A stretch of 64,000 nucleotides of DNA from Streptomyces sp. ALI-76-A (GTDB taxonomy: Bacteria > Actinomycetota > Actinomycetes > Streptomycetales > Streptomycetaceae). Below the pieces are notes generated by a model. The model worked only from the letters and a program-made list of their open reading frames with translations, had not been told where the DNA came from and searched no databases. The translations under genes and the position numbers were made by a program. The stretch spans positions 124,001-188,000 of the forward strand of contig NZ_JASVWB010000003.1 of the NCBI RefSeq assembly GCF_030287445.1. The letters run 5' to 3'. This document shows positions 19,801 to 37,452 of this stretch, piece after piece. Numbering within the stretch: position 1 is the stretch's first letter; every line of letters starts with the position of its first letter.

Positions 19801-22800
19801 GTTGATGCAGGCGCTGCCCGCCCGGGGCGCCATGGCCGCCGTGCAGGCGACCGAGGACGAGATCACCCCACTGCTGCGCGGGCAGGCCGTCGTCGCCGCC
19901 GTCAACGGACCCACCTCCGTCGTCATCTCCGGCGACGAGGAGTCCGTGGAGGCGATCCTCGCCGAGCTGAACGGGCGCAAGACCAAGCGGCTGACCGTCA
20001 GCCACGCCTTCCACTCACCGCTGATGGACCCCATGCTCGACGCGTTCCGGCAGGTCCTGGAGTCGTTCGAGTACGCCGCACCCGGCATACCCGTCGTCTC
20101 CACCCTGACCGGCGAAGTCGCCCGGGACGGGCAGCTCTCCACCCCCGGCTACTGGGCCGACCAGGCACGCGGCGCGGTGCGGTTCGGCGACGCCCTCACC
20201 GCGCTCGGCGAGCAGGGCGCCACGACCTTCCTCGAACTGGGCCCCGGCGGCGTCCTCGCCGCGATGGCCCTGGCCGCGCCCGGCGTCCAGGAGCACGGCT
20301 GCATCGCCACGCTGCGCAAGGACGGCACCGAGCCCGCCGACGTCCTGACGGCGCTCGCGCAACTGCACGTGCGCGCGGTGGCCCTGGACTGGCCGGCCGT
20401 CCTCGAACGGCCGGCCACCGCGACGGGCACCGAGCTGCCCACCTACGCGTTCCAGCACCAGCGGTACTGGGTCGAGACCGACGCCGCGGCAGCGGGCGGT
20501 GCGGAGGCCCTCGGCGCGGTCGGCGCCGGGCACCCGCTGCTCGGCGCGGTCGTCACCCTCCCGGACAGCGAGGGCCTGCTCCTCACCGGACGCCTGTCGC
20601 CGCGCGGCCCGGGTCTGCTCGCCGGCCCCTCGGCGACGGGTGGCACCACCACCAGGGTCCCGGCCGCCGCCCTCCTGGAGATGATCGTCAGGGCCGGCGG
20701 CGAGGTGGCGTGCGGTGGCATCGAACAGGTCGTCGTCGAGACGCCGCTGACCGTCCCGGAACACGGCCACACCCGGATACGGGTCACGGTCGGCGCCCCG
20801 GGCCCGGACGGGCGCCGCCACGTCGCCGTCCACGGCCACACACTGGCCCCGGAGCACCCGGAGCACCCGGAGCACCCGGAGCAAGGGCCCTGGACGTGCC
20901 ACGCCCGCGCCGTCCTCGTCCCCGGAATGCCGCAGCCGGCCTTCGACCTGCGGACCTGGCCGCTGCCCGCGGACAGCGCCGCGCCCCGGCCCGGCGCGCA
21001 CCGCGTCCGGCAGCAGGACGGACAGACCTTCGCGGAGATCGCGCTCCCGGACGAACTGACCGACGAGGCAGCCGAGTTCACCATCCACCCGGCGCTCGTC
21101 GACAGCGCGCTGCGCCTCCTGGACACCGGCGTCGCAGCCGGGCCGCACACCCGTGACCTGTCCGACTGCGCCGCTTGGACGGTGTACGCGGAAGGCGCCG
21201 CGGCGCTGCGGCTGCGGATCACCCCGGTGGAGAGCGGCCGGCATCTCCTGGAGTTCGCGGACTCGGCGGGCGAACCCGTCGCGGCCCTGGGCCCGCTGAG
21301 CCTGGACGCCGTGAGCGCGGCCGGTCCCGAGGAGAACGTGACGCCGTACGAGGACGAGGCGGCCGCCGCCGACGACGCACAGGTGTCCTCCGGGCCTCTC
21401 ACCCGGCGCGTGGTGACACGGAGCGAGGGGGCGGATGACGCGTTCGCCGGACGGCTGGCCGGGCTGCCGGTCGAGGAACAGCGCCGTGTGGTGATGGAAC
21501 TGGTCAAGGAGAGCATCGCGGTCGTTCTCGGCCACCGTGACCGGGACGGGTTCGACTTCGACGCGGGGCAGTCCTTCAAGAGCCTCGGGTTCGACTCGCT
21601 CGGCGCGGTCAAGCTCCGCAACCGGCTGCACGACTTCACCGGGGCCGACCTGCCCACCACGCTCGTCTTCGACCACCCCACCCCCGAGGCGCTGGTCGGC
21701 CACCTGCGGGCCGAACTGCTCGGCGAGCACCCGAGGACGCCCGCCCCGGCCACGCCGGCCACCCCGGCCTCCGACGAGCCGATCGCGATCGTCGCCATGA
21801 GCACACGGCTGCCGGGCGGAGCGGACAGCCCCGAGGAACTGTGGAAGCTCGTGACCGAGCAGCGGGACGCGGTGTCCGGCTTCCCGCTCGACCGCGACTG
21901 GGACCTCGACGGCCTGTACCACCCGGACCCGGACCACGCGGGCACGAGCTACACCCGCTCGGGCGGATTCCTGCACGAGGCCGCCCAGTTCGACGCCGCC
22001 ATGTTCGGGATCTCGCCGCGTGAGGCGCTGGCGATGGACCCGCAGCAGCGGCTGCTCCTGGAGACCTCCTGGGAGGCGTTGGAGCGGGCGGGCATCGACC
22101 CCCTGTCCACCCGGGGCGGCGACATCGGCGTCTTCACGGGGATCGTCCACCACGACTACGTGACCCGGCTCCACCACGTGCCCGAGGACGTCCAGGGCTA
22201 CCTCATGACCGGAACGGCGGCGAGCGTGGCGTCGGGCCGGGTGTCGTACGTCTTCGGCTTCGAGGGCCCGGCGGTCACCGTGGACACGGCCTGCTCCTCC
22301 TCCCTCGTCGCCATCCACCTGGCCGCGCAGGCGCTGCGGCAGGGCGAGTGCTCGATGGCGCTCGCCGGCGGCGCCACCGTCATGGCCGGCCCGGACGCCT
22401 TCCTGGAGTTCTCGCGCCAGCGGGGCCTGTCCGCCGACGGCCGTTGCAAGGCGTTCTCCTCGAACGCCGACGGCACGGGCTGGGCCGAGGGTGTGGGTGT
22501 CGTGGTCCTGGAGCGGCTGTCGGTGGCGCGGGAGCGCGGGCACAGGGTGCTGGCGGTCCTGCGGGGCAGCGCGGTGAACCAGGACGGCGCGTCCAACGGT
22601 CTGACGGCTCCGAGCGGTCCCTCGCAGCAGCGGGTGATCCGCAAGGCGCTGGCCAACGCGGGGCTGTCCCCGGCCGACGTGGATGTGGTGGAGGCCCACG
22701 GTACGGGTACGGCTCTGGGCGATCCGATCGAGGCGCAGGCGCTGCTGGCCACCTACGGCCGGGGACGCGATCCTCAACAGCCTTTGTGGCTGGGCTCGTT

Positions 22801-25800
22801 GAAGTCGAACATCGGACACACGCAGGCCGCCGCGGGTGTCGCCGGTGTGATCAAGATGGTGCAGGCGCTGCGGCACGAGATGCTGCCGGCGACCTTGCAC
22901 GTGGACGAGCCGACGACGCAGGTGGACTGGTCCGCGGGTGCGGTGGAACTGCTGACCGAGGCCAGGGAATGGCCGCGGGGCGGTCGTCCGCGCCGGGCGG
23001 GTGTCTCCTCGTTCGGGGCCAGTGGGACGAACGCGCATCTGATCCTGGAGGAGGCGCCTGCCGAGGCGGCTGTGCCCGTCGCGGACGAGGCGGTGCCCGC
23101 GGGTGTGGTGCCGTTGGTGGTGTCGGCCAGGAGTGCTGGTTCTTTGGCGGGGCAGGCCGGTCGGCTGGCGGCGTTCGTCGAAGGCGGCGACCAGGTGCCG
23201 CTCGCGTCGGTGGCCGGGGCGTTGGTGTCGGGCCGGGCGTTGCTGAGCGAGCGTGCGGTGGTGGTGGCCGGGTCGGGTGCGGAGGCGCTGGCCGGGCTGG
23301 GTGCGCTGGCGCGTGGTGAGGGCGCGCCGGGTGTGGTCACGGGCAGTGCCGGTTCGCCGGGCAAGGTCGTGTGGGTGTTCCCGGGTCAGGGTTCTCAGTG
23401 GGCCGGTATGGGGCGGGAGTTGCTGGACTCGTCGCCGGTCTTCGCGGAGCGGATCGCGGAGTGCGCGGCTGCCCTTGAGCCGTTCGTCGACTGGTCGCTG
23501 ATCGACGTGCTGCGCGGTGACGCCGAGCCGGAGCTGTTGGACCGGGTGGATGTGCTGCAACCCGCCAGCTTCGCGGTGATGGTGGGTCTGGCGTCCGTGT
23601 GGTCCTCGGTGGGGGTGCTGCCGGACGCGGTCCTGGGCCATTCGCAGGGTGAGATCGCGGCGGCGTGTGTGTCCGGGGCGCTGTCGCTGGAGGACGCGGC
23701 ACGCGTGGTGGCCTTGCGGAGCCAGGCCATCGCCGGCCGGCTGGCCGGGCGCGGTGGCATGGCGTCGGTGGCGCTGGCCGAGAGTGAGGCGGTCGTCCGT
23801 CTGGGGCGTTGGGCGGACCGGGTCGAGGTCGCGGCGGTCAACGGACCGGCGTCGGTCGTGATCGCGGGCGATGCTCAGGCGCTGGACGAAGTGCTCGAAG
23901 CTCTCTCGGCCGATGGTGTGCGGGTGCGGCGGGTGGCGGTGGACTACGCCTCGCACACCCGGCATGTGGAGGACATCCGCGACACCCTCGCCGACACCCT
24001 CTCGGGTATCGACGCGCAGGCACCGGCACTCCCCTTCTACTCGACCGTCACCGGCGCGTGGATCGAGGACGCCGGGGTTCTGGACGGCGGCTACTGGTAT
24101 CGCAACCTGCGCGGCCAGGTGGGCTTCGGCCCGGCCGTCGCCGACCTTCTGGACCAGGGTCACCGGGCCTTCATCGAGGTCAGCGCGCACCCGGTGCTGG
24201 TCCAGCCGATCACCGAGACCGTCTACGAGGCAGACGGCGAAGTGGACGCGGTGGTGACCGGTTCCCTGCGCCGCGAGGAGGGCGGCCCGCGCCGGCTCCT
24301 CGCCTCCATGGCCGAGTTGTTCGTGCGCGGTGTGCCGGTGGACTGGAGCCGTGTCCTGCCGGCCGGGGCGGCCACGTCGGCCGGCGTGGACCTGCCGACG
24401 TACGCCTTCGACCACCAGCACTACTGGCTCCAGGAGGCGGAAGCGGCCGACGACACCGCCGACGCCTCCGAAGGCGCCGACTCCGACTTCTGGGCAGCGG
24501 TCGAGCACACCGATGTGGACTCCCTCGCCGAGCTCCTGGAGACGTCGTCGGCCGACGAACGCAGTGCGCTGAGCACCGTCGTGCCCGTGCTCGCCGAGTG
24601 GCGCGGAAAGCGGCGCGAGCGGTCGAGCGCGGAGAAGCTGCGCTACCACGTCACCTGGCAGCCGCTGGAACGCGAGGCCGCCGGTGTGCCGAGCGGGCGC
24701 TGGCTGGTCGTCGTACCGTCCGAGCGTTCCGACGACACCGGGATCGACGCCCTCCTCCAGGAGCTGGCCGGTCAGGGCCTTGGGACGGTCCTGCTCCAGG
24801 CCGGTGAGTCCGACCGTACGCGGGAGCGGCTCGCCGAGCGACTGACCGGTGTCCTGGCCGAACACGACGTGACCGGAGTGCTGTCCCTGCTCGTCCTGGA
24901 CCAGCAGACGGCGGACGGCCCGCAGGACCCCCTCTCCGTCACGGCGTCGACGCTCGCGCTGATTCAGGCGCTGTCGGACAGCCGGGTGACCCAACCCCTG
25001 TGGTGCCTGACCAGGGGCGCGGTGAACATCGGCATCCACGACACCCTCACCTCGCCCGCCCAGGCGGCACTGTGGGGGCTCGGCCGGGCCGCCGCGCTCG
25101 AACGCCTCGACCGCTGGGGCGGCCTGATCGACCTGCCCGCCAGGACGGACGCCCGCACGGCCCAGTACCTGCTCGGCGTGCTGAACGGCGCCGCCGGGGA
25201 GGACCAGCTCGCGGTCCGGCGGTCCGGCGTGTACAGCCGTCGTCTGGTCCGCAAGCCCGTGCCGGAGGCGACGGCCGGTGAGGGCCGCTGGGAGCCCCGG
25301 GGCACCGTCCTGGTGACCGGTGGCGCCGAAGGGCTCGGCAAGCACGTCGCGGCCCGGCTCGCGCTCGACGGCGTCGACCGGCTCGTCGTCACCACCACCG
25401 CGCACACACCCGAGCAGGCGGTGCCGGAGCTGCGCGCCGAACTGGCCGGGCTCGGTGTGGCGACGACGGTGGAGTCCTGCGCGGACACGGACCGGGAGGC
25501 GATCACGCGCCTGGTGTCCGCGCCGCGGCAACCGCTCACCGCCGTGGTGCACGCCGCCGACATCACCTGGACCGGCTCCGTCGACGACACCGGACCGGCC
25601 GACCTCGCCGAGGTGTTCGCGGCCAAGGTGGACACCGCCCTCTGGCTGGACGAGCAGTTCGAGGACACACCGCTCGACGCGTTCGTGGTGTTCTCCTCGA
25701 TCGCCGGCGTGTGGGGCGGCGGCGGCCAGGGCCCGTCCGCGGCGGCCAACGCCGTCCTGGACGCCCTGGTCGAGTGGCGCCGCGCCCGGGGGCTGCGGGC

Positions 25801-26635
25801 GACGTCGATCGCCTGGGGCGCGCTCGAACAGATCGGCGTGGGCATGGACGAGGCGGCCCTCGCCCAGCTGCGCCGCCGCGGCGTCCTGCCGATGGCCCCG
25901 CAGCTGGCGGTGACCGCCCTGGTGCAGGCGGTGCAGGGCAACGAGAAGTTCGTGGCGGTGGCCGACATGGACTGGGGCGCCTTCATCCCCGCGTTCACCT
26001 CGGTCCGCACCAGCCCCCTGTTCGCCGACCTGCCCGAGGCGAAGGCGGTGCTTCAGGCCGCGCGGCGCGACAGCGAGAACAGCGACGCCGCCTCGTCCCT
26101 CGCGGACTCCCTGCGGGCGGCCCCGGACACGGAGCAGAACCGCATCCTGCTCCGGCTGGTGCGCAGCCACGCCTCGACGGTCCTCGGCCACGGCGGTGCG
26201 GAGGGCATCGGCCCACGCCAGGCGTTCCAGGAGGTCGGCTTCGACTCGCTGGCCGCCGTGAACCTGCGCAACACCCTGGGCACGGCCACCGGACTGCGGC
26301 TGCCCGCCACGCTGATCTTCGACTACCCCACCCCGGAGGCGCTGGTCGGCTACCTGCGCTCCGAACTTCTCCGGGATGCCGACGACGACCCGGAAGCGCG
26401 TGAGGACGACCTCAGGCGGGTGCTGGCATCCGTTCCCTTCGCCCGGTTCAAGGAGGCCGGCGTCCTCGACACCCTCCTCGGTCTCGCGGACGGCAACGAC
26501 GGCAACGACGGCAACGACGGCAATGACGCGGACCCCTCGGCCGGCGGAGCGCCGGCGGCCGCCGGCGACGAGGAACTGATCGACGCAATGGACGTTGCCG
26601 ACCTGGTGCAACGGGCCCTGGGCAAGACGAGCTGA
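10877..26635 (+). CDS. Type I PKS protein 1: CoA-ligase/ACP loading plus modules 1-3 (RifA-like)
   Basis: 5252 residues with a GTG start after AAGGA. Loading: CoA-ligase-like adenylation domain (1-515; TSGTTGRPKG near 171, GKIKRG near 498) and ACP (S584). The first residues, MRTDLIKPLP, resemble the AHBA-loading didomain of RifA. Module 1: KS (C814), AT with GHSQGE (S1262) and YASH (1363-1366) for methylmalonyl-CoA, ruined DH (H1575, motif Gly replaced by Asp), B-type KR (TGGTGTLG near 1950, LDD, Y2089), ACP S2261. Module 2: KS (C2491), AT with GHSVGE (S2948) and HAFH (H3043) for malonyl-CoA, DH remnant without the active histidine, no KR, ACP S3574. Module 3: KS (C3806), AT methylmalonyl (S4256, YASH 4357-4360), no DH, KR with altered loop GGAEGLG (4815-4821) and the catalytic Tyr replaced by S4954, ACP S5124. 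The C-terminal docking segment (5165-5252) contains an Asn-Asp-Gly repeat and ends MDVADLVQRAL. The unreduced ketones of modules 2 and 3 suit cyclisation to a naphthalene. Starter identity is inferred, not proven. Confidence 0.9.
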   Translation: MRTDLIKPLPVALLENATRFPEKVAFEDDRRAVTYGDLEARTRRLAGHLAHLGVEHGDRVAICLGNTVSTVESYLAIVRAGGIGVPLNPASAPAELEYLLADSGATLVVTDPAGAQRIRATSGVAPGTVLLVTGGVPHEAGAHSYDALADTEPPVPARDDLALDDVAWMFYTSGTTGRPKGVLSTQRNCLWSVANCYLPIPGLTDQDRVLWPLPLFHSLSHIACVLSVTVAGASARLLDGAFAEDVMGALRDHDSTFLAGVPTTYHHLVAAARDSGFSAPSLRIGLVGGAVTGSGLHRDVEETFGVPLVDAYGSTETCGAITINPPDGARVDGSCGLPVPGVGVRIVNPDTGADVPAGQEGEVWVSGPNVMVGYHNSPETTAEAVRDGWFRTGDLARCDDAGYFTICGRIKELVIRGGENIHPEEVEAVLRTVEGVADAAVAGAPHDTLGEVPVAYVIPGPTGFDPATLLARCREQLSAYKVPERIHEVTSIPRTASGKIKRGLLAEQPSRLRYEAQTGAPARRAEPDEAAAAALRGRLSAMEERARQALLEDLVRTQTAEVLQQAGPELVPAGRAFRDLGLTSMAVVALRNRLTEQTGLRLPTTVAFDHPTPEALAAFLRSELLGDPRPAPATEPVRAADPDEPLAIVGMACRLPGGVSSPEELWQLVADGRDAVSDFPDDRGWDLEGLYHPDPGHAGTSYTGQGGFLRDAGLFDAGLFGISPREALAMDPQQRLLLESSWEALERAGIDPLSLKGADVGVFSGLFGQGYGTGAVPPEVEGFASTGLASSVASGRVSYVLGFEGPAVSVDTACSSSLVAMHLAAQALRQGECSMALAGGVAVMATPDHFVEFSRQRALSADGRCKAFADAADGTGWAEGVGVVVLERLSVARERGHRVLAVLRGSAVNQDGASNGLTAPSGPSQQRVIRKALANAGLSPADVDVVEAHGTGTALGDPIEAQALLATYGRGRDPQQPLWLASLKSNVGHTQAAAGVAGVIKMVQALRHEMLPKTLHVDAPTTQVDWSAGAVELLTEAREWPRGGRPRRAGVSAFGVSGTNAHLILEEAPAEAAVPVAGAPGGAVPLVVSARSEVSLAGQAERLAAFVGEADQVPLASVAGALVSGRALLGERAVIVAGSGAEAAAGLGALARGEGAPGVVTGSAGSPGKVVWVFPGQGSQWAGMGRELLDSSPVFAERIAECAAALESFVDWSLIDVLRGDAEPELLDRVDVLQPASFAVMVGLASVWSSVGVLPDAVLGHSQGEIAAACVSGVLSLEDAARVVALRSQAIAGRLAGRGGMASVALSESEAVVRLGRWADRVEVAAVNGPASVVIAGDAQALDEALDALAADGVRVRRVAVDYASHTRHVEDIRDTLAETLAEVSAQAPVVPFYSTVTGAWIEDAGILDGDYWYRNLRGQVGFGPAVAELIRQGHRAFIEVSAHPVLVQPITETVYEADGEVDAVVTGSLRREEGGLRRLLASMAELFVRGVPVDWSRVLPAGAATSAGVDLPTYAFDHQHYWLRSTGTATDATSLGLAGADHPLLGAVVSMPNSGGLMATSRWSLRTHPWLADHLLSDVVVVPNAALVELSIRLGDLASAPVLDELTVDLPVVLPQHGSRSVQVVVGEPDEAQRRTVEVYSRAADAPLDAEWTRHAHGTLTPALTREVPADTEPDGEVTEVALDGAAPRDADRYGVHPTLLDAAVRTVVPGGMLPSVWTGVSLLASGATALHVRADGTSLMLTDPTGQPVMTVGSVRGTVFSPEQAGVAGASPHDSLFRVDWTRLPLPAVDRALAIVSVVSGEEVAAVTGADTSAPDVLLYDARAVPAAGDPRTAVGAALAVLKAWLTEPALEETRLAVVTGDCDELGAAAVWGLVRSAQSEHPGRIVLADLDDDSRSVLPAVVSSGEPQLRMRGGVAEVPRLARVRGAAAATGPRPRPLDPDGTVLITGGTGTLGALTARHLVTAYGIRHLVLASRGGHAPHLHDELTALGASVTVAACDTSDRAQVEALLRAIPAAHPLTAVVHSAGVLDDGVLTELTPERVDTVLRPKIDAALHLHELTRDLDLAAFVLFSSAAGVLGNPGQGNYAAANAALDALARQRHRLGLPAVSLAWGYWSTVSAMTGHLGAADLRRNQRIGMGGLTDTEGMALLDAALTTDTGTDGTLVAAKFDVTALRAAAADGPLPAPLRSLAPAARPTVRATAPSGRGPAAERLAGLSDTEQTEALVELVRRHAAEVLGHGSADPVRADRTFKDAGFDSLTAVELRNRLVAATGLTLSPAVIFDYPKPVLLAGHLRTKLFGGRDRDPAGPAASGVSDEPIAIVSMACRFPAGVHSPEDLWRVVADGVDVVTEFPDDRGWDTDRLFDPDPDHAGTTYVRHGAFLDDAAGFDAAFFGISPNEALAMDPQQRLLLETSWEALERAAIDPTSLAGEDVGVFVGVNSHDYSVRMHQASGVEGFRLTGGSGAVTSGRIAYHLGLEGPAVTVDTACSSSLVALHMAAQALRQGECTMALAGGVMVMGTVETFVEFSRQRGLAPDGRCKAFADGADGTGWSEGAGLLLVERLSDARRRGHRVLAVVRGSAVNQDGASNGLTAPNGPAQQRVIRKALAAAGLDTADVDAVEAHGTGTTLGDPIEAEALLATYGQDRDPRQPLWLGSVKSNLGHTQAAAGVAGVIKMVMAMRHGVLPRTLHVDRPSAGVDWSAGAVELLTEARDWTPDGRPRRAGVSSFGIGGTNAHVILEEAPVPEEAPVREQLPDGTAPVLVPVSARTAAGLRGQADRLARFLDERPDVPVPDAAHALATARAHLGHRAVVLASDRRQLAADLTAFAQGTPNPTVVTGTPATGKLAVLFTGQGSQWAGMGRELADTFPVFRDAFDAACAAVDVHLAGHAAHPLREVVLAAPGTPEGELLDRTMYTQGALFALETALFRLFESWGVRPDLLAGHSVGEITAAHVSGVLDLRQAAELVAARGRLMQALPARGAMAAVQATEDEITPLLRGQAVVAAVNGPTSVVISGDEESVEAILAELNGRKTKRLTVSHAFHSPLMDPMLDAFRQVLESFEYAAPGIPVVSTLTGEVARDGQLSTPGYWADQARGAVRFGDALTALGEQGATTFLELGPGGVLAAMALAAPGVQEHGCIATLRKDGTEPADVLTALAQLHVRAVALDWPAVLERPATATGTELPTYAFQHQRYWVETDAAAAGGAEALGAVGAGHPLLGAVVTLPDSEGLLLTGRLSPRGPGLLAGPSATGGTTTRVPAAALLEMIVRAGGEVACGGIEQVVVETPLTVPEHGHTRIRVTVGAPGPDGRRHVAVHGHTLAPEHPEHPEHPEQGPWTCHARAVLVPGMPQPAFDLRTWPLPADSAAPRPGAHRVRQQDGQTFAEIALPDELTDEAAEFTIHPALVDSALRLLDTGVAAGPHTRDLSDCAAWTVYAEGAAALRLRITPVESGRHLLEFADSAGEPVAALGPLSLDAVSAAGPEENVTPYEDEAAAADDAQVSSGPLTRRVVTRSEGADDAFAGRLAGLPVEEQRRVVMELVKESIAVVLGHRDRDGFDFDAGQSFKSLGFDSLGAVKLRNRLHDFTGADLPTTLVFDHPTPEALVGHLRAELLGEHPRTPAPATPATPASDEPIAIVAMSTRLPGGADSPEELWKLVTEQRDAVSGFPLDRDWDLDGLYHPDPDHAGTSYTRSGGFLHEAAQFDAAMFGISPREALAMDPQQRLLLETSWEALERAGIDPLSTRGGDIGVFTGIVHHDYVTRLHHVPEDVQGYLMTGTAASVASGRVSYVFGFEGPAVTVDTACSSSLVAIHLAAQALRQGECSMALAGGATVMAGPDAFLEFSRQRGLSADGRCKAFSSNADGTGWAEGVGVVVLERLSVARERGHRVLAVLRGSAVNQDGASNGLTAPSGPSQQRVIRKALANAGLSPADVDVVEAHGTGTALGDPIEAQALLATYGRGRDPQQPLWLGSLKSNIGHTQAAAGVAGVIKMVQALRHEMLPATLHVDEPTTQVDWSAGAVELLTEAREWPRGGRPRRAGVSSFGASGTNAHLILEEAPAEAAVPVADEAVPAGVVPLVVSARSAGSLAGQAGRLAAFVEGGDQVPLASVAGALVSGRALLSERAVVVAGSGAEALAGLGALARGEGAPGVVTGSAGSPGKVVWVFPGQGSQWAGMGRELLDSSPVFAERIAECAAALEPFVDWSLIDVLRGDAEPELLDRVDVLQPASFAVMVGLASVWSSVGVLPDAVLGHSQGEIAAACVSGALSLEDAARVVALRSQAIAGRLAGRGGMASVALAESEAVVRLGRWADRVEVAAVNGPASVVIAGDAQALDEVLEALSADGVRVRRVAVDYASHTRHVEDIRDTLADTLSGIDAQAPALPFYSTVTGAWIEDAGVLDGGYWYRNLRGQVGFGPAVADLLDQGHRAFIEVSAHPVLVQPITETVYEADGEVDAVVTGSLRREEGGPRRLLASMAELFVRGVPVDWSRVLPAGAATSAGVDLPTYAFDHQHYWLQEAEAADDTADASEGADSDFWAAVEHTDVDSLAELLETSSADERSALSTVVPVLAEWRGKRRERSSAEKLRYHVTWQPLEREAAGVPSGRWLVVVPSERSDDTGIDALLQELAGQGLGTVLLQAGESDRTRERLAERLTGVLAEHDVTGVLSLLVLDQQTADGPQDPLSVTASTLALIQALSDSRVTQPLWCLTRGAVNIGIHDTLTSPAQAALWGLGRAAALERLDRWGGLIDLPARTDARTAQYLLGVLNGAAGEDQLAVRRSGVYSRRLVRKPVPEATAGEGRWEPRGTVLVTGGAEGLGKHVAARLALDGVDRLVVTTTAHTPEQAVPELRAELAGLGVATTVESCADTDREAITRLVSAPRQPLTAVVHAADITWTGSVDDTGPADLAEVFAAKVDTALWLDEQFEDTPLDAFVVFSSIAGVWGGGGQGPSAAANAVLDALVEWRRARGLRATSIAWGALEQIGVGMDEAALAQLRRRGVLPMAPQLAVTALVQAVQGNEKFVAVADMDWGAFIPAFTSVRTSPLFADLPEAKAVLQAARRDSENSDAASSLADSLRAAPDTEQNRILLRLVRSHASTVLGHGGAEGIGPRQAFQEVGFDSLAAVNLRNTLGTATGLRLPATLIFDYPTPEALVGYLRSELLRDADDDPEAREDDLRRVLASVPFARFKEAGVLDTLLGLADGNDGNDGNDGNDADPSAGGAPAAAGDEELIDAMDVADLVQRALGKTS
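20851..20883 (+). repeat. 9-bp tandem repeat in DH remnant of module 2
   Basis: GAGCACCCG is repeated three times, followed by a GAGCAAGGG variant, encoding a Glu-His-Pro run near residues 3325-3336. It lies in the decayed DH of module 2, where length changes would be tolerated. Confidence 0.7.
26492..26527 (+). repeat. 9-bp tandem repeat in docking linker of PKS 1
   Basis: GGCAACGAC occurs three times, then GGCAATGAC, giving four Gly-Asn-Asp units at residues 5206-5217. It sits in the flexible part of the C-terminal docking segment, between the helical LPxARFKEAG part and the final DLVQRAL helix, so it probably works as an extendable linker. Confidence 0.85.
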
Positions 26636-26657
26636 CCACCGATGGTGAACGAATCGT

Positions 26658-26662
26658 GGAGG
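26658..26662 (+). promoter_or_regulatory. Ribosome binding site deciding the PKS 2 start
   Basis: GGAGG lies six bases before the ATG at 26669. An in-frame ATG at 26642 would place this site inside the gene and has no comparable site of its own, so 26669 is the better start. Confidence 0.8.
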
Positions 26663-26668
26663 AAAGTT

Positions 26669-37417
<10,749 letters not shown>

Positions 37418-37452
37418 CTCCGCGAAACCGCTGAAGGATTGGGGAAACCAAA

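Noticed and set aside
26642..26668. Earlier in-frame ATG for PKS protein 2
   Set aside because: The GGAGG site lies after it and is ideally spaced for the ATG at 26669, where the docking coil begins.
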